From contig QZKY01000015.1 of the NCBI GenBank assembly GCA_003605115.1, forward strand, positions 124,001-188,000: a DNA stretch of 64,000 nt, written 5' to 3'. This DNA comes from Oxalobacter sp. Lineage in GTDB: Bacteria > Pseudomonadota > Gammaproteobacteria > Burkholderiales > Burkholderiaceae_D. Under the pieces are notes generated by a model. It was not told the DNA's origin. It ran no database searches and worked only from the letters and a program-made list of their open reading frames with translations. Every line of letters begins with the position of its first letter. The stretch's first letter is position 1. Below, in pieces: positions 17,914 to 28,175 of the stretch. The position numbers and the translations under genes were made by a program.

Positions 17914-18693
17914 TCACCCTTTGCGCAAGACGCGATGCGCGATTTTACGTTGCAGTTTGCGCGGGATGAGGCGCGTGCTGAAGGTCATCAGCTTGTTTTT
18001 CCATCCGGAGACGACCGTGGCGCGCCCGCGTCGCATGGCGGCCAGACCGATTTTGACGACAGGACGACTGGGCATCATGAACGCGCGCTTGAGTGGCGTT
18101 GACGCTTGACCGGAAACGTCAAAAAATTCTGTTGCGGTGGCGCCCGGCGATAGCACGGTGACGGTGATCCCATGTGGTTTGAGTTCTTCGTGCAGCGCTT
18201 CCCCCAAACTCAAGACATAGGCTTTGGTGGCGCCGTAGGCGGCATAGTTCGGTGAAGCCTGATAGGCCACGACGGAAGCCACCAGCATGATTTGCCCCCG
18301 CTTGTGCCGCACCATGTCGGCAGCGAAAAGGTGCGTGAGTTCCGTCAAGCTCGTGATATTGAGTTGAACCATATTGCGGGTCTTCTCGATGGACTCATCA
18401 AGAAAATCACCGAAAATTCCGAAGCCCGCGTTATTGATGAGCACATCGATGTGGATGTTTTCATGGTCAAGCTGGCGCTTCAAGTTGATGCTGGCATGCG
18501 GCAGAGACAGATCCAGGGCAATGACTTTTGCACGAACAGGGTGTTGCGATTCGATGTCGGCGGCAAGCGTTTGCATCCGATCGATGCGACGCGCCACAAG
18601 CACCAAGTGGTAACCAGCCGCAGCCAATTCATGTGCAAATTCCACTCCCAAGCCGCTGGAAGCGCCTGTGATCAGCGCCCATTTTCCGCTCAT
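17914..18693 (-). CDS. Short-chain dehydrogenase/reductase
   Basis: 259 residues. A Rossmann fold is shown by TGASSGLG (12-19 region), NNAGFGIFGD, and the catalytic YGATK preceded by a serine (VASVVAYQ). The ARR after beta-2 suggests preference for NADP(H). The C-terminal basic region (RKLQRKIAHRVLRKG) is long for the family and resembles SDRs annotated as DltE/YqjQ-like oxidoreductases that may touch membranes. The substrate is unknown. The gene stands alone on the minus strand between two rightward units, with its own 5' region shared with the pseudopilin gene. Confidence 0.88.
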   Translation of the reverse strand: MSGKWALITGASSGLGVEFAHELAAAGYHLVLVARRIDRMQTLAADIESQHPVRAKVIALDLSLPHASINLKRQLDHENIHIDVLINNAGFGIFGDFLDESIEKTRNMVQLNITSLTELTHLFAADMVRHKRGQIMLVASVVAYQASPNYAAYGATKAYVLSLGEALHEELKPHGITVTVLSPGATATEFFDVSGQASTPLKRAFMMPSRPVVKIGLAAMRRGRATVVSGWKNKLMTFSTRLIPRKLQRKIAHRVLRKG

Positions 18694-19152
18694 GCTGTCT
18701 CCCCCTTGTGTTCGACATCGTAAAACGTGCTGCCATGTGGATCGTTAACTTGATCCTTGAGCGCACAACCTCGATGATGCAGCGAGGATTATAGTCCAGC
18801 CGTTCGCCTTTCCATTTTTAAGCCCTCAGATCAAAATGTGTTGAACCAATACCAAAGGGACGTTTGCACAATGCGAAGGAGGGCTGTGCAAAAAATGATC
18901 AAGATATTTATTTTTAAACAACGTCATAAAACGGCATTTGATATTTATCTTACTGTGGTGAAACAGCGCTGGTTGTTGAATAGGGTTCTCAGTAACATGG
19001 GGCTAGTGCCCCTCTCAGGAAAAAGATGGCACTACGGCAATTTGGTTTATACTCGTTGCAATGCTTGCATCCACGAGGGGTTTAAAAGCCTTGTCATTTT
19101 AGAATGCACGTTCGGTATTGCGTCGCAGAGGGGAAACGAACCGATAAACGAT
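18694..19152. other. 459-base intergenic region between the SDR and pseudopilin genes
   Basis: It holds divergent upstream regions. A 7-bp stem TAGTGCC (19004-19010) / GGCACTA (19028-19034) with a 17-base loop lies about 120 bases before the pseudopilin start, and TATACT (19048-19053) could be a -10 hexamer. The frame of the pseudopilin gene stays open back to 18838, but that stretch has no protein-like character and I do not call it. No riboswitch was recognised. Confidence 0.45.
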
Positions 19153-19638
19153 ATGACGACAGGCATTATTCTCCCAATGCGTCAACGACAGGCTCGTGCG
19201 TTCACGATGATTGAAATCATTTTGATCATCGCCGTGCTTGGCGTTTTGGCGCAATTGGCGGTTTCCAGTTACACCGACTACATCGAACGTGCGCGGGTTT
19301 CTCAGGCGGTCAGTGATATTGCCATGATTTCGACGCTCATTACGCAATACGAACGTGAGAATGGCAGCCTCCCGCCAGATCTGGCCGCCGTTGGCAATGG
19401 CAACATTCGCGATCCCTGGGGGCGACCCTATCAATACCTGGATCTCTCTGCCAAAGGGGCGGCCAAGGATTCGCGACGCGACCGCAATCTGAATCCGCTG
19501 AATACGGATTTCGATTTGTATAGTCTTGGGAAAGACGGTATATCTCAAAAACAAATTTCAAACAAAGACAGTCTGGACGATGTGGTTCGCGCCAATGACG
19601 GCGCTTTTATCAACCTGGCCTCCAAATATACACGCTGA
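19153..19638 (+). CDS. Type II secretion GspG-like pseudopilin
   Basis: 161 residues from ATG 19153 (a second ATG lies at 19177). It has a type III signal sequence: a short basic leader, then AFTMIEIILIIAVLGVLAQL with Glu at +5, followed by the helix of type IV pilins. The residue before the cleavage point is Ala rather than the usual Gly. The C-terminal half has DPWGRPYQYL and a TDFDLYSLGKDG stretch, which in GspG-type major pseudopilins binds calcium. It would be processed by a prepilin peptidase and assembled in the inner membrane. No other secretion or pilus gene is adjacent. Its stop overlaps the start of the GGDEF-EAL gene by one base, linking it to cyclic-di-GMP control. Confidence 0.82.
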   Translation: MTTGIILPMRQRQARAFTMIEIILIIAVLGVLAQLAVSSYTDYIERARVSQAVSDIAMISTLITQYERENGSLPPDLAAVGNGNIRDPWGRPYQYLDLSAKGAAKDSRRDRNLNPLNTDFDLYSLGKDGISQKQISNKDSLDDVVRANDGAFINLASKYTR

Positions 19639-21944
19639 TGATCGCACGCTTGAAAGACTGGATATTGTTTCGCGGTGTACGCAGGCGAATCTCCTTCCTG
19701 TTTTTGATCGCCGCCTTTTTGCCGGTCATTACCTTGACGATCATGCTCTACGGGATGGTTGCAGAAATATCTCATGAGCAGGATGAACAGAAAAAAGTTG
19801 AAACCAGTCGGGCATATTCGATAAAAGTTTACGAACGCATCTTGTTTGCAGAAGCGGCGATACAGCGTTTATCCAGTAACCCGGAAGCAACCTGGAAAGC
19901 ACGCGATTTATTGTTTAACACGGTTGCGCTCGTGGCACCGAACGGGCGCATGTTGCAGCACACCGGCGAACCCCTGCCAGCATCAGTCAATGAAGCGATT
20001 TCCCTGGCGAGGAAATCAGCCAGTTATCCGCACAAGGCAGCAGTACATGTCTTGAAGAAAATGGATGCGCATGCGGCACCAGCCATTGCCATTTCCATGA
20101 ATCGTCCAATACCGGGACACCCGGACGCCATTTTGTTTGCGGTATTTAATCCCATGTATTTATGGGGGGATCCCGAAGCAGAATCACAGGAATTCAATAC
20201 CTGTGTGTATGGTGTCGACAAAACGCAACTCTTCTGCGTTTATTCCGAAGGGTCGCAAAAAGATGTTGAGCAAGCGGTTGCCAAGGGTGCGGGCATCTGG
20301 GAATTGTTTCTCAAAGGTCGGTTCCACGGCAGTAACTGGGTTGTTGCAACCCAACATCGCTATGCGGCTCAGCCAACTCAGTGGCAACGCTTCTTCAGTA
20401 TTTACGTCAAGGTTGCGCTCCTGAGTGTTTTCCTGGTGGGTTTCCTGAGTCTTTTCCAAATCCGTCGCACGATGGGGCCTTTGAGAAAATTGATCGACGG
20501 TACACGCAGGATTGCTCACGGAGATTACGCGCCTGTGGAAATCCCCGCCAACAATGAATTTCGTGAGCTGGCCACAGCCATCAACGACATGTCGGGGCGT
20601 ATCAGCGAACAAATCAGAACTCTGCAAGAGCATGAAGAACGTTTTCGTCATCAGGCGCGTTTCGATAGCCTGACGTCATTGACGAATCGTCGCGCCCTTT
20701 TCGCCATGCTGGATGTGCTGGGGGAAGATCAGTATGTTTCCGATTTGACGGGAGTCTTGCTGCTGGATATTGATCGTTTTAAGTTTTTCAATAACACGCT
20801 GGGGCACCGTGCAGGTGATTTTCTGTTGAGACAAATTGCCCGCAGACTGGAACATTTGGTAGATGATAACGATACCGTCGCCCGTTTGAGTGGTGACGAG
20901 TTTGTCATTGTTTTGCGTGATTGCAAAGATCGTGAAGAAATTCGACAAATTGTTGAGCGCATCATCATGGGTATGGGCGAGCCGTTTAATGTTGAGGGCA
21001 ATGATTACGCACTGACTTGCAGCATCGGGGTGGCGGTTTTCCCGGAAGATGCGAATAACCCGGAAATGATTGTCGAAGCTGCCGACATGGCGATGTACGA
21101 ATCCAAGAAAAAAGGTCGAAACAATTTCCAGTTCTTTATTCCGACCATGCGCGACAGTAAGCTCAACCGCTTGCGCCTGGATACGGATGTGCGCCATGCA
21201 CTGGAGCGCAATGAATTTTTCCTGGAGTATCAACCTAAAGTGAATGCCAGCACCGGGCGCATTGTTGGCGCGGAAGCCTTGATACGGTGGGCGTATCCAA
21301 AGTTAGGAGTAGTTTCACCAGATAATTTCATTCCGCTTATTGAAGACATTGGCTTGATGGTACCCATCGGTGCATGGGTGTTGGAAACAGCTTGTGCGCA
21401 AAATATGGCGTGGCATCAAGCCGGGTTTACCGACATGCGGGTGGCGGTCAATATTTCTGCATACCAGTTGGCGCATCACAGCCTGGTGCCAACCGTTGAA
21501 CGCGTGTTGCAGGAGACGGGGTTGCCTGCACGTTGTCTGGAACTGGAATTGACGGAAAGCGCCATCATGGAAAATTTCGGACAAGGGATAGAAACCATCG
21601 CCAAATTGCGTTCTCTGGGCGTGCATTTGTCCCTTGATGATTTTGGAACGGGCTATTCCAGTCTGTATTACCTGAAACATTTCCCCGTGCATTTCGTCAA
21701 GATCGATCGCGCGTTTATCAGCGATTTGACGACCAAAGATGAAGACGCAGTGATCGTTCGATCGATTATCTCGCTCGCACATGATTTGCAATTACAAGTG
21801 GTGGCAGAGGGCGTTGAAACCATCATGCAGCGCGATTTGCTTCTGGCCAGCGGATGCGATGAATTTCAGGGGTTCCTGTTTGCACGTCCGGTCGTTGGCG
21901 ACGAGGTCAAGCGCTTGCTGGAACGTCAGAAGCGGGATGCCTGA
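19638..21944 (+). CDS. Membrane HAMP-GGDEF-EAL protein
   Basis: 768 residues. Membrane helices at about 17-40 and 250-272 flank a periplasmic sensor region; a HAMP domain follows (RRTMGPLRKLIDGTRRIAHGDY), then GGDEF and EAL. The cyclase motif reads SGDEF (418-422) and the RxxD inhibitory site is missing (DDND in its place), so cyclase activity is doubtful. The EAL part is complete: EALIRW from 546, ELTESAIM, DDFGTGYSS, KIDRAF and VAEGVET. It therefore probably works mainly as a cyclic-di-GMP phosphodiesterase. The ATG overlaps the stop of the pseudopilin gene (TGATG), so the two are translated together. It converges with the ABC-F gene, four bases between stops. Confidence 0.9.
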   Translation: MIARLKDWILFRGVRRRISFLFLIAAFLPVITLTIMLYGMVAEISHEQDEQKKVETSRAYSIKVYERILFAEAAIQRLSSNPEATWKARDLLFNTVALVAPNGRMLQHTGEPLPASVNEAISLARKSASYPHKAAVHVLKKMDAHAAPAIAISMNRPIPGHPDAILFAVFNPMYLWGDPEAESQEFNTCVYGVDKTQLFCVYSEGSQKDVEQAVAKGAGIWELFLKGRFHGSNWVVATQHRYAAQPTQWQRFFSIYVKVALLSVFLVGFLSLFQIRRTMGPLRKLIDGTRRIAHGDYAPVEIPANNEFRELATAINDMSGRISEQIRTLQEHEERFRHQARFDSLTSLTNRRALFAMLDVLGEDQYVSDLTGVLLLDIDRFKFFNNTLGHRAGDFLLRQIARRLEHLVDDNDTVARLSGDEFVIVLRDCKDREEIRQIVERIIMGMGEPFNVEGNDYALTCSIGVAVFPEDANNPEMIVEAADMAMYESKKKGRNNFQFFIPTMRDSKLNRLRLDTDVRHALERNEFFLEYQPKVNASTGRIVGAEALIRWAYPKLGVVSPDNFIPLIEDIGLMVPIGAWVLETACAQNMAWHQAGFTDMRVAVNISAYQLAHHSLVPTVERVLQETGLPARCLELELTESAIMENFGQGIETIAKLRSLGVHLSLDDFGTGYSSLYYLKHFPVHFVKIDRAFISDLTTKDEDAVIVRSIISLAHDLQLQVVAEGVETIMQRDLLLASGCDEFQGFLFARPVVGDEVKRLLERQKRDA

Positions 21945-21948
21945 CGCA

Positions 21949-23952
21949 TTACGCTGTCTTGATGAGCGCTTCCAGTTCAGTTTGCTTTTCCAGCCACTCT
22001 TCTTCAAGCTGCGCCAATTCTCTGGCGCAGTAAGCCTGATCGGCCAGCAAGGTTTTCAGTTGTTCCTTCTTTTCTGGTTCGTAAAGCGTCGGGGATAGCA
22101 TGTGCGCATCGATTTCAGCTTTCCTGGTCTGTAGTTTCGCGATCTGTTCTTCGAGGCGCTTGATGCGTGTTTCAAGCGGTTTGCGCCGCGCCGACAAACG
22201 TTGGCGGTCTTCGGCTTCCATGCGTTTTTGCTCGCGGCGGTCTGGCGAAGACGAGGGCGTTGAGGGAGCGGGTTGGGCGTTGTCGCTGGCCGATCCGGTG
22301 GCCTTGACGGCTTTTGCCTTGTCAAGTTTCGTCTGACTGAGTTTTGTGCTGAACAACCAGTCACGATAGTCATCGAGGTCGCCATCAAATTCACCCAGCT
22401 TGCCATCGGCAACGATGAAGAATTGATCCGTTGTGGCGCGCAGCAAATGCCGATCATGCGAAACCACAATGAGCGTGCCGTCAAATTGAGCGAGCGCATC
22501 GGTCAAGGCTTCGCGTGTTTCCAGGTCAAGGTGGTTGGTTGGTTCGTCAAGCAGGAGCAGATTCGGTCGCTGCCAGACGATCATGGCGAGCGCAAGACGT
22601 GCTTTCTCGCCGCCAGAAAATGGTGCGATCGGCGTCATTGCCATCGTGCCGGGAAAATTAAAACTGCCGAGGAAATTGCGCAATTCCTGCTCGCGCGTGT
22701 CGGGCGAAAGTCGTGCAAGATGCCAGAGCGCAGACTCATCCGGACGAAGCATCTCCAGCTGATGTTGCGCGAAATAGCCGATGTTCAATCCTTTGCCGCG
22801 AATGATGTTGCCTGCCAGCGGTGGCAGCTCGCCGACGAGGGTGCGGATCAGTGTGGATTTGCCAGCGCCGTTCACGCCCAACAGCCCAATGCGTTGTCCC
22901 GGTTGAAGCGAGAAAGTAATGTTGCGCACAATCGGGTGTGTACTGAGGGGGTGACCGTCCTCGTCGCGGATCGTGTAACCGGCTTCCACACCGTCCATGA
23001 GCAGCATGGGGTTGGGCGCGTTTTCCGGTTCGCGGAATGCGAAAGAAAATTCAGCGGCGGCGCGCAAGGGCGCAAGCTGCTCCATTTTTTCGAGCATTTT
23101 CATGCGACTTTGTGCTTGTCGCGCCTTGGTGGCTTTTGCCCTGAAGCGACGGATGAAGGATTCGAGGTGTGCGCGGTGTCGTTCCTGCTTTTCGAGCATG
23201 GATTGCATCAGCACGAGACGTTCGGCGCGTTGTCGTTCGAAGGCGGAATAATTACCGCCGTAGCGGCGCAGCTTGCGATCATCGATATGGACGATGACAT
23301 TGACGACGCCATCGAGAAAATCGCGATCATGTGAAATCACAATCAGCGTGCCGGGATAGCGTTTGAGCCAATCTTCCAGCCAGATGATGGCATCAAGATC
23401 AAGATGGTTGGTCGGTTCATCCAGCAGCAGCAAGTCCGACGGACACATGAGCGCTTGCGCAAGATTCAGGCGCATGCGCCAGCCACCGGAGAATGTGGAG
23501 ACAGATTGCTGCATCTCTTCCGACGTAAAGCCGAGACCAGTCAGCAATTGTTCGCCGCGCGACTTCGCTGTATAGGCGTCGGCATCGGCGAGCGCGGCGT
23601 GCAGTTCGGCAATGCGGATACCGTGCTTTGCGTTGTCAGGATGCGATTCGAGTGCGGCGAGTTCGGTTTCCAGTGCGCGAAGCGTCGTGTCGCCATCCAT
23701 TGCATAATCGAGCGCCGAGCGTTCCAGCGCCGGCGTTTCCTGTGCAACGTAGGCAATGCGCCAGCGTGCCGGAAAATCAAGTTCGCCCTGATCCGCATGC
23801 AGTTCGCCACGCAGTAATGCAAACAAACTGGTTTTGCCTGCACCATTGGGGCCAATCAAACCGATTTTTTCGCCGGGATTGAGGGTAAGGTCGGCCGCTT
23901 CGAACAGGGGTTTGACACCGCGTGAGAGGGAAAGTTGGGAGAGTCGAATCAT
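21949..23952 (-). CDS. ABC-F family ATPase (YheS/Uup type)
   Basis: 667 residues with two ABC cassettes and no membrane segment. Walker A motifs are GPNGAGKTS (near 35) and GVNGAGKST (near 350); signature motifs are FSGGWRMRLNLAQAL and FSGGEKARLALAMI; Walker B sites are LLLDEPTNHLD in both. The linker between the cassettes is long and charged, and a C-terminal coiled-coil domain rich in Arg, Glu and Lys closes the protein. ABC-F proteins act on the ribosome, easing stalled or difficult translation. The length and the tail fit E. coli YheS best. It is the last gene of the leftward dap operon, 32 bases after prmB. Confidence 0.9.
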   Translation of the reverse strand: MIRLSQLSLSRGVKPLFEAADLTLNPGEKIGLIGPNGAGKTSLFALLRGELHADQGELDFPARWRIAYVAQETPALERSALDYAMDGDTTLRALETELAALESHPDNAKHGIRIAELHAALADADAYTAKSRGEQLLTGLGFTSEEMQQSVSTFSGGWRMRLNLAQALMCPSDLLLLDEPTNHLDLDAIIWLEDWLKRYPGTLIVISHDRDFLDGVVNVIVHIDDRKLRRYGGNYSAFERQRAERLVLMQSMLEKQERHRAHLESFIRRFRAKATKARQAQSRMKMLEKMEQLAPLRAAAEFSFAFREPENAPNPMLLMDGVEAGYTIRDEDGHPLSTHPIVRNITFSLQPGQRIGLLGVNGAGKSTLIRTLVGELPPLAGNIIRGKGLNIGYFAQHQLEMLRPDESALWHLARLSPDTREQELRNFLGSFNFPGTMAMTPIAPFSGGEKARLALAMIVWQRPNLLLLDEPTNHLDLETREALTDALAQFDGTLIVVSHDRHLLRATTDQFFIVADGKLGEFDGDLDDYRDWLFSTKLSQTKLDKAKAVKATGSASDNAQPAPSTPSSSPDRREQKRMEAEDRQRLSARRKPLETRIKRLEEQIAKLQTRKAEIDAHMLSPTLYEPEKKEQLKTLLADQAYCARELAQLEEEWLEKQTELEALIKTA

Positions 23953-23984
23953 TGAGGGCAGTGTGAGGCTGAATTTTTGCCGCT

Positions 23985-24884
23985 TCAGCGCGCGTTTTGC
24001 AATTGTTTTGCTTCAAGCAGAAAAACGCGATCATCGCCGCCGCTGGTGGAAAGCCAGGTGAGTTCCAGATGCGGGAAGGCGGCCATCACACTTTCATATT
24101 CATTGCCGATTTCGACAACGAGTATGCCCTCCGGCGTCAACCATTGTCCCGCTGCGCTGACAATGCGACGCACGAGATCCAGGCCATCGTCTCCACCCGC
24201 GAGCGCAGACTGCGGTTCGTGCTGGTATTCCCGGGGAAGGGCCTCCATCGAAGCTTTTGGCACGTACGGCGGATTGGCGACGATCACATCGTAGCGCTGT
24301 GGGTCAAGGTTGTTATACAAATCAGATTCGATCAGATCGATGCGATCCTGGAGTTCGTAGTTGTTGACGTTGATTTCGGCCACGTCGAGCGCATCGGAAG
24401 AAAGATCGCTTGCATCGACGAACGCATTCGGGAACGTATCTGCCAGCATGATGGCCAGACAGCCTGAGCCGGTGCAGAGTTCCAGAATGTTTTCAACGTC
24501 TTCAGCGTCCTCGATCCATGGCGCGAATCTGTCCGCAATCAATTCGGAAATGAAAGAGCGCGGTATCAGTACGCGCTCGTCCACATAAAAGTGATAGTTC
24601 GCGAGGATGGCTTCGCGTGTGAGATAAGCTGCGGGAATTCGCTCAGAAGCGCGACGATCGATGATATTCAAGACCCTGTTGATTTCTTCAGGAAGCAGGT
24701 GTGCGTCCAGAAATGGTTCCAGCGTGTCGAGTGGCAAATGAAGGGTATGCAAAATCAGGAAGGCGGCTTCGTCGTAGGCATTGCTGCTGCCGTGACCGAA
24801 ATCCAGCTTGGCTTCGCCAAAACGGGAAACGGCATAACGCAGCAAGTCGCGCAGGGTGGAGAAAGTATTGGCTTGCTGATTCAT
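23985..24884 (-). CDS. prmB: Ribosomal protein L3 N5-glutamine methyltransferase
   Basis: 299 residues. An N-terminal helical domain of about 100 residues precedes a class I methyltransferase domain with LELCTGSGCLAIM as the SAM motif and the diagnostic NPPYVP motif that holds the glutamine amide. The overall layout, including LPREYQHEPQSALAGGDDGLD, matches PrmB rather than the release-factor enzyme PrmC. It methylates glutamine 150 of ribosomal protein uL3 during 50S assembly in E. coli. It lies between dapE and the ABC-F gene in the same direction; the position next to dapE is common in Burkholderiales. Confidence 0.93.
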   Translation of the reverse strand: MNQQANTFSTLRDLLRYAVSRFGEAKLDFGHGSSNAYDEAAFLILHTLHLPLDTLEPFLDAHLLPEEINRVLNIIDRRASERIPAAYLTREAILANYHFYVDERVLIPRSFISELIADRFAPWIEDAEDVENILELCTGSGCLAIMLADTFPNAFVDASDLSSDALDVAEINVNNYELQDRIDLIESDLYNNLDPQRYDVIVANPPYVPKASMEALPREYQHEPQSALAGGDDGLDLVRRIVSAAGQWLTPEGILVVEIGNEYESVMAAFPHLELTWLSTSGGDDRVFLLEAKQLQNAR

Positions 24885-24943
24885 GACAAAATTTTCCTGT
24901 TCAAGGATGTGTGGCGGAGATAAGGGAAGCGGGATGTCGCAAG

Positions 24944-26080
<1,137 letters not shown>

Positions 26081-26093
26081 TCAGGAAATAAAA

Positions 26094-27245
26094 TCAGATT
26101 TTCATCTGGAATTCCGCGAAGCTCGGCCCGTCTTTCGGTTGTTGCGAAATGGGCGCTGCGTCCGGCTGGCGTGTTCGATCGATGGGAGCCGCAGAATTGT
26201 TCAGTTGCCACATCAGATTGGTGATGGAGTCGGCATGTTGCATGGCTTCTTCTTGAGTGACCTTGCCTTCTCGTATCATTTTGATGAGGGCTTGCTCAAA
26301 GGTTTGCGATCCCGGGGAAAGACTTTTTTCGACCGCTTCACGAATGGCGTCGATTTCGCCTTTTTCGATCAGTTCGGCGATGTATTGTGAGTTCCGCATG
26401 ACTTCGACCGCGGGGATGCGACCGCCCTTGGTGGAGCGCATCAGGCGCTGGCAGATGACAGCGCGTATGGTTGTCGAAAGATCTTGCAGCAAGGCTTGGC
26501 GTGTTTCCAGTGGGTAGAAACTGATGATCCGGTTGAGTGCGTTGTAGCTGTTATTCGCGTGCAGCGTGGCCAAGACAAGATGGCCGGATTGCGCGTAAGA
26601 GATGGCGGCGGACATGGTTTCCTTGTCGCGTATTTCGCCAATCAGGATGCAGTCCGGTGCCTGGCGGAGTGCATTCTTGAGCGCGATTTCGAGGTTTTCG
26701 GTATCGGCGCCGATTTCGCGCTGGTTCACGATGGATTTTTTGCTGCGGAACAGGTATTCGATGGGATCTTCCAGCGTGAGAATGTGGCCGGTCTGAAGTT
26801 CGTTGCGGCGATCCAGCATGGAAGCAATGGTGGTTGATTTGCCAGAACCTGTCGCGCCCGCTACCAGGATCAGGCCATGCTTGGAAGTGATGAGTTCAGA
26901 CAGAATGTCCGGAAGACTCAGCGTTTTCAGCGCGGGAATTTCATGCGGAATGTAGCGAAATACCGCGGAGAGGGTGCCGCGCTGACAGAAAGCCGAGAGA
27001 CGAAAACGCCCAACCCCCGCCGCAGGAATGCCGATGTTCAATTCGTTTTCCAGTTCCAGCTTGGTCATGTCATCGCGCTCGACGACTTCGGCCAATAAAG
27101 ACCGAATGCCGGAGACATCCATTTTCTGATCGTTGATGGGAACGAGCTCACCATCAATCTTGATATGAATCGGAGAATTGACAGCCAAGAACATGTCTGA
27201 TGCTCTCTTTTCCTGCATCAGTTTGAAGAGTCTTTCGATAGCCAT
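26094..27245 (-). CDS. pilU: Type IV pilus retraction ATPase PilU
   Basis: 383 residues, a secretion-type hexameric ATPase of the PilT/PilU group. Walker A is GATGSGKSTT, followed by the Asp box TLEDPIEY, Walker B ILIGEIRD and the His box HLVLATLHANN. The region LFRSKKSIVNQREIGADT and the length beyond PilT (about 345) point to PilU. PilU assists PilT in pulling pili back at the inner-membrane base. The tail ends with a Pro/Gln-rich stretch. It is 22 bases upstream of dapE and 70 bases downstream of dapD in the same direction. In Pseudomonas pilU follows pilT, but here no pilT is in view and the gene sits within a lysine operon. Confidence 0.9.
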   Translation of the reverse strand: MAIERLFKLMQEKRASDMFLAVNSPIHIKIDGELVPINDQKMDVSGIRSLLAEVVERDDMTKLELENELNIGIPAAGVGRFRLSAFCQRGTLSAVFRYIPHEIPALKTLSLPDILSELITSKHGLILVAGATGSGKSTTIASMLDRRNELQTGHILTLEDPIEYLFRSKKSIVNQREIGADTENLEIALKNALRQAPDCILIGEIRDKETMSAAISYAQSGHLVLATLHANNSYNALNRIISFYPLETRQALLQDLSTTIRAVICQRLMRSTKGGRIPAVEVMRNSQYIAELIEKGEIDAIREAVEKSLSPGSQTFEQALIKMIREGKVTQEEAMQHADSITNLMWQLNNSAAPIDRTRQPDAAPISQQPKDGPSFAEFQMKI

Positions 27246-27315
27246 GTTTTCCTCCCGATGATCAAATCAATGATTGAACGTGCTGCGGGGTTGAACCTTC
27301 ATGCTCGCCAATTTC

Positions 27316-28155
27316 TTAATCGCCGCGCAGCAAATCGTTGATGCTGGTTTTGGCGCGCGTCTGGGCGTCCACCTGCTTGACGATCACGGCGCAGGCCAGA
27401 CTGTATTTGCCGTGTTCGGAAGGCAGGCTGCCTGGCACAACGACTGACCCCGCCGGTACACGACCGAAGGTCACGGTGTCGGTCGCGCGGTTGTAAATGC
27501 GGGTCGACTGGCTGATGAACACTCCCATCGCCAGCACACAATTTTCTTCGACGATGACGCCTTCGACGACTTCCGAGCGGGCACCGATAAAGCAATTGTC
27601 TTCGATGATGGTGGGGTTGGCTTGCATGGGTTCCAGCACGCCGCCGATGCCAACGCCACCGGAGAGATGCACGTTTTTGCCGATTTGCGCGCAGGAGCCG
27701 ACCGTGGCCCAGGTGTCAACCATCGAGCCTTCGCCGACGTAGGCACCGATGTTCACGAAGGAGGGCATCAGCACCACGTTTTTGCCGATGTAACTGCCGC
27801 GACGCACGGTGGCGGGCGGTACGACACGGAAGCCGCCTTGCGCAAAATCTTGCGGGGTATAGTTCGCGAACTTGCTCGGCACCTTGTCGTAGAACTGCAT
27901 CGCGTTGACGCTGCCGGAGCTGACGGGCATCTGGATGTTGTCTTCGAGACGGAAGGAGAGCAATACCGCTTTTTTTGCCCATTGATGGACGATCCATTCG
28001 CTACCCGTTTTTTCTGCGACGCGCAGCGTGCCAGCGTCGAGCAGATTGAGCGTGTGGGCAACGGCATCGCGCAGTTCGGCGGAAGCGTTGGTGAGCGTAA
28101 TATTGGCACGGTCTTCCCATGCCTGATCAATAATTTTTTGAAGTTGCTGAGTCAT
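27316..28155 (-). CDS. dapD: Tetrahydrodipicolinate N-succinyltransferase
   Basis: 279 residues from ATG 28155, giving the standard N-terminus [16 protein letters not shown]; the frame stays open to 28230 but that part is not protein-like. Left-handed beta-helix hexapeptide repeats occupy the middle ([32 protein letters not shown]), as in known DapD trimers. It transfers a succinyl group from succinyl-CoA to tetrahydrodipicolinate, the step before DapC. It lies 20 bases after dapC and forms an operon with it. Confidence 0.96.
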   Translation of the reverse strand: MTQQLQKIIDQAWEDRANITLTNASAELRDAVAHTLNLLDAGTLRVAEKTGSEWIVHQWAKKAVLLSFRLEDNIQMPVSSGSVNAMQFYDKVPSKFANYTPQDFAQGGFRVVPPATVRRGSYIGKNVVLMPSFVNIGAYVGEGSMVDTWATVGSCAQIGKNVHLSGGVGIGGVLEPMQANPTIIEDNCFIGARSEVVEGVIVEENCVLAMGVFISQSTRIYNRATDTVTFGRVPAGSVVVPGSLPSEHGKYSLACAVIVKQVDAQTRAKTSINDLLRGD

Positions 28156-28175
28156 GATGAGCTTGCTTGTTGTGG

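Noticed and set aside
18838-19152. In-frame N-terminal extension of the pseudopilin
   Set aside because: It would place the prepilin signal more than 100 residues into the protein, which cannot be processed; the start at 19153 fits.
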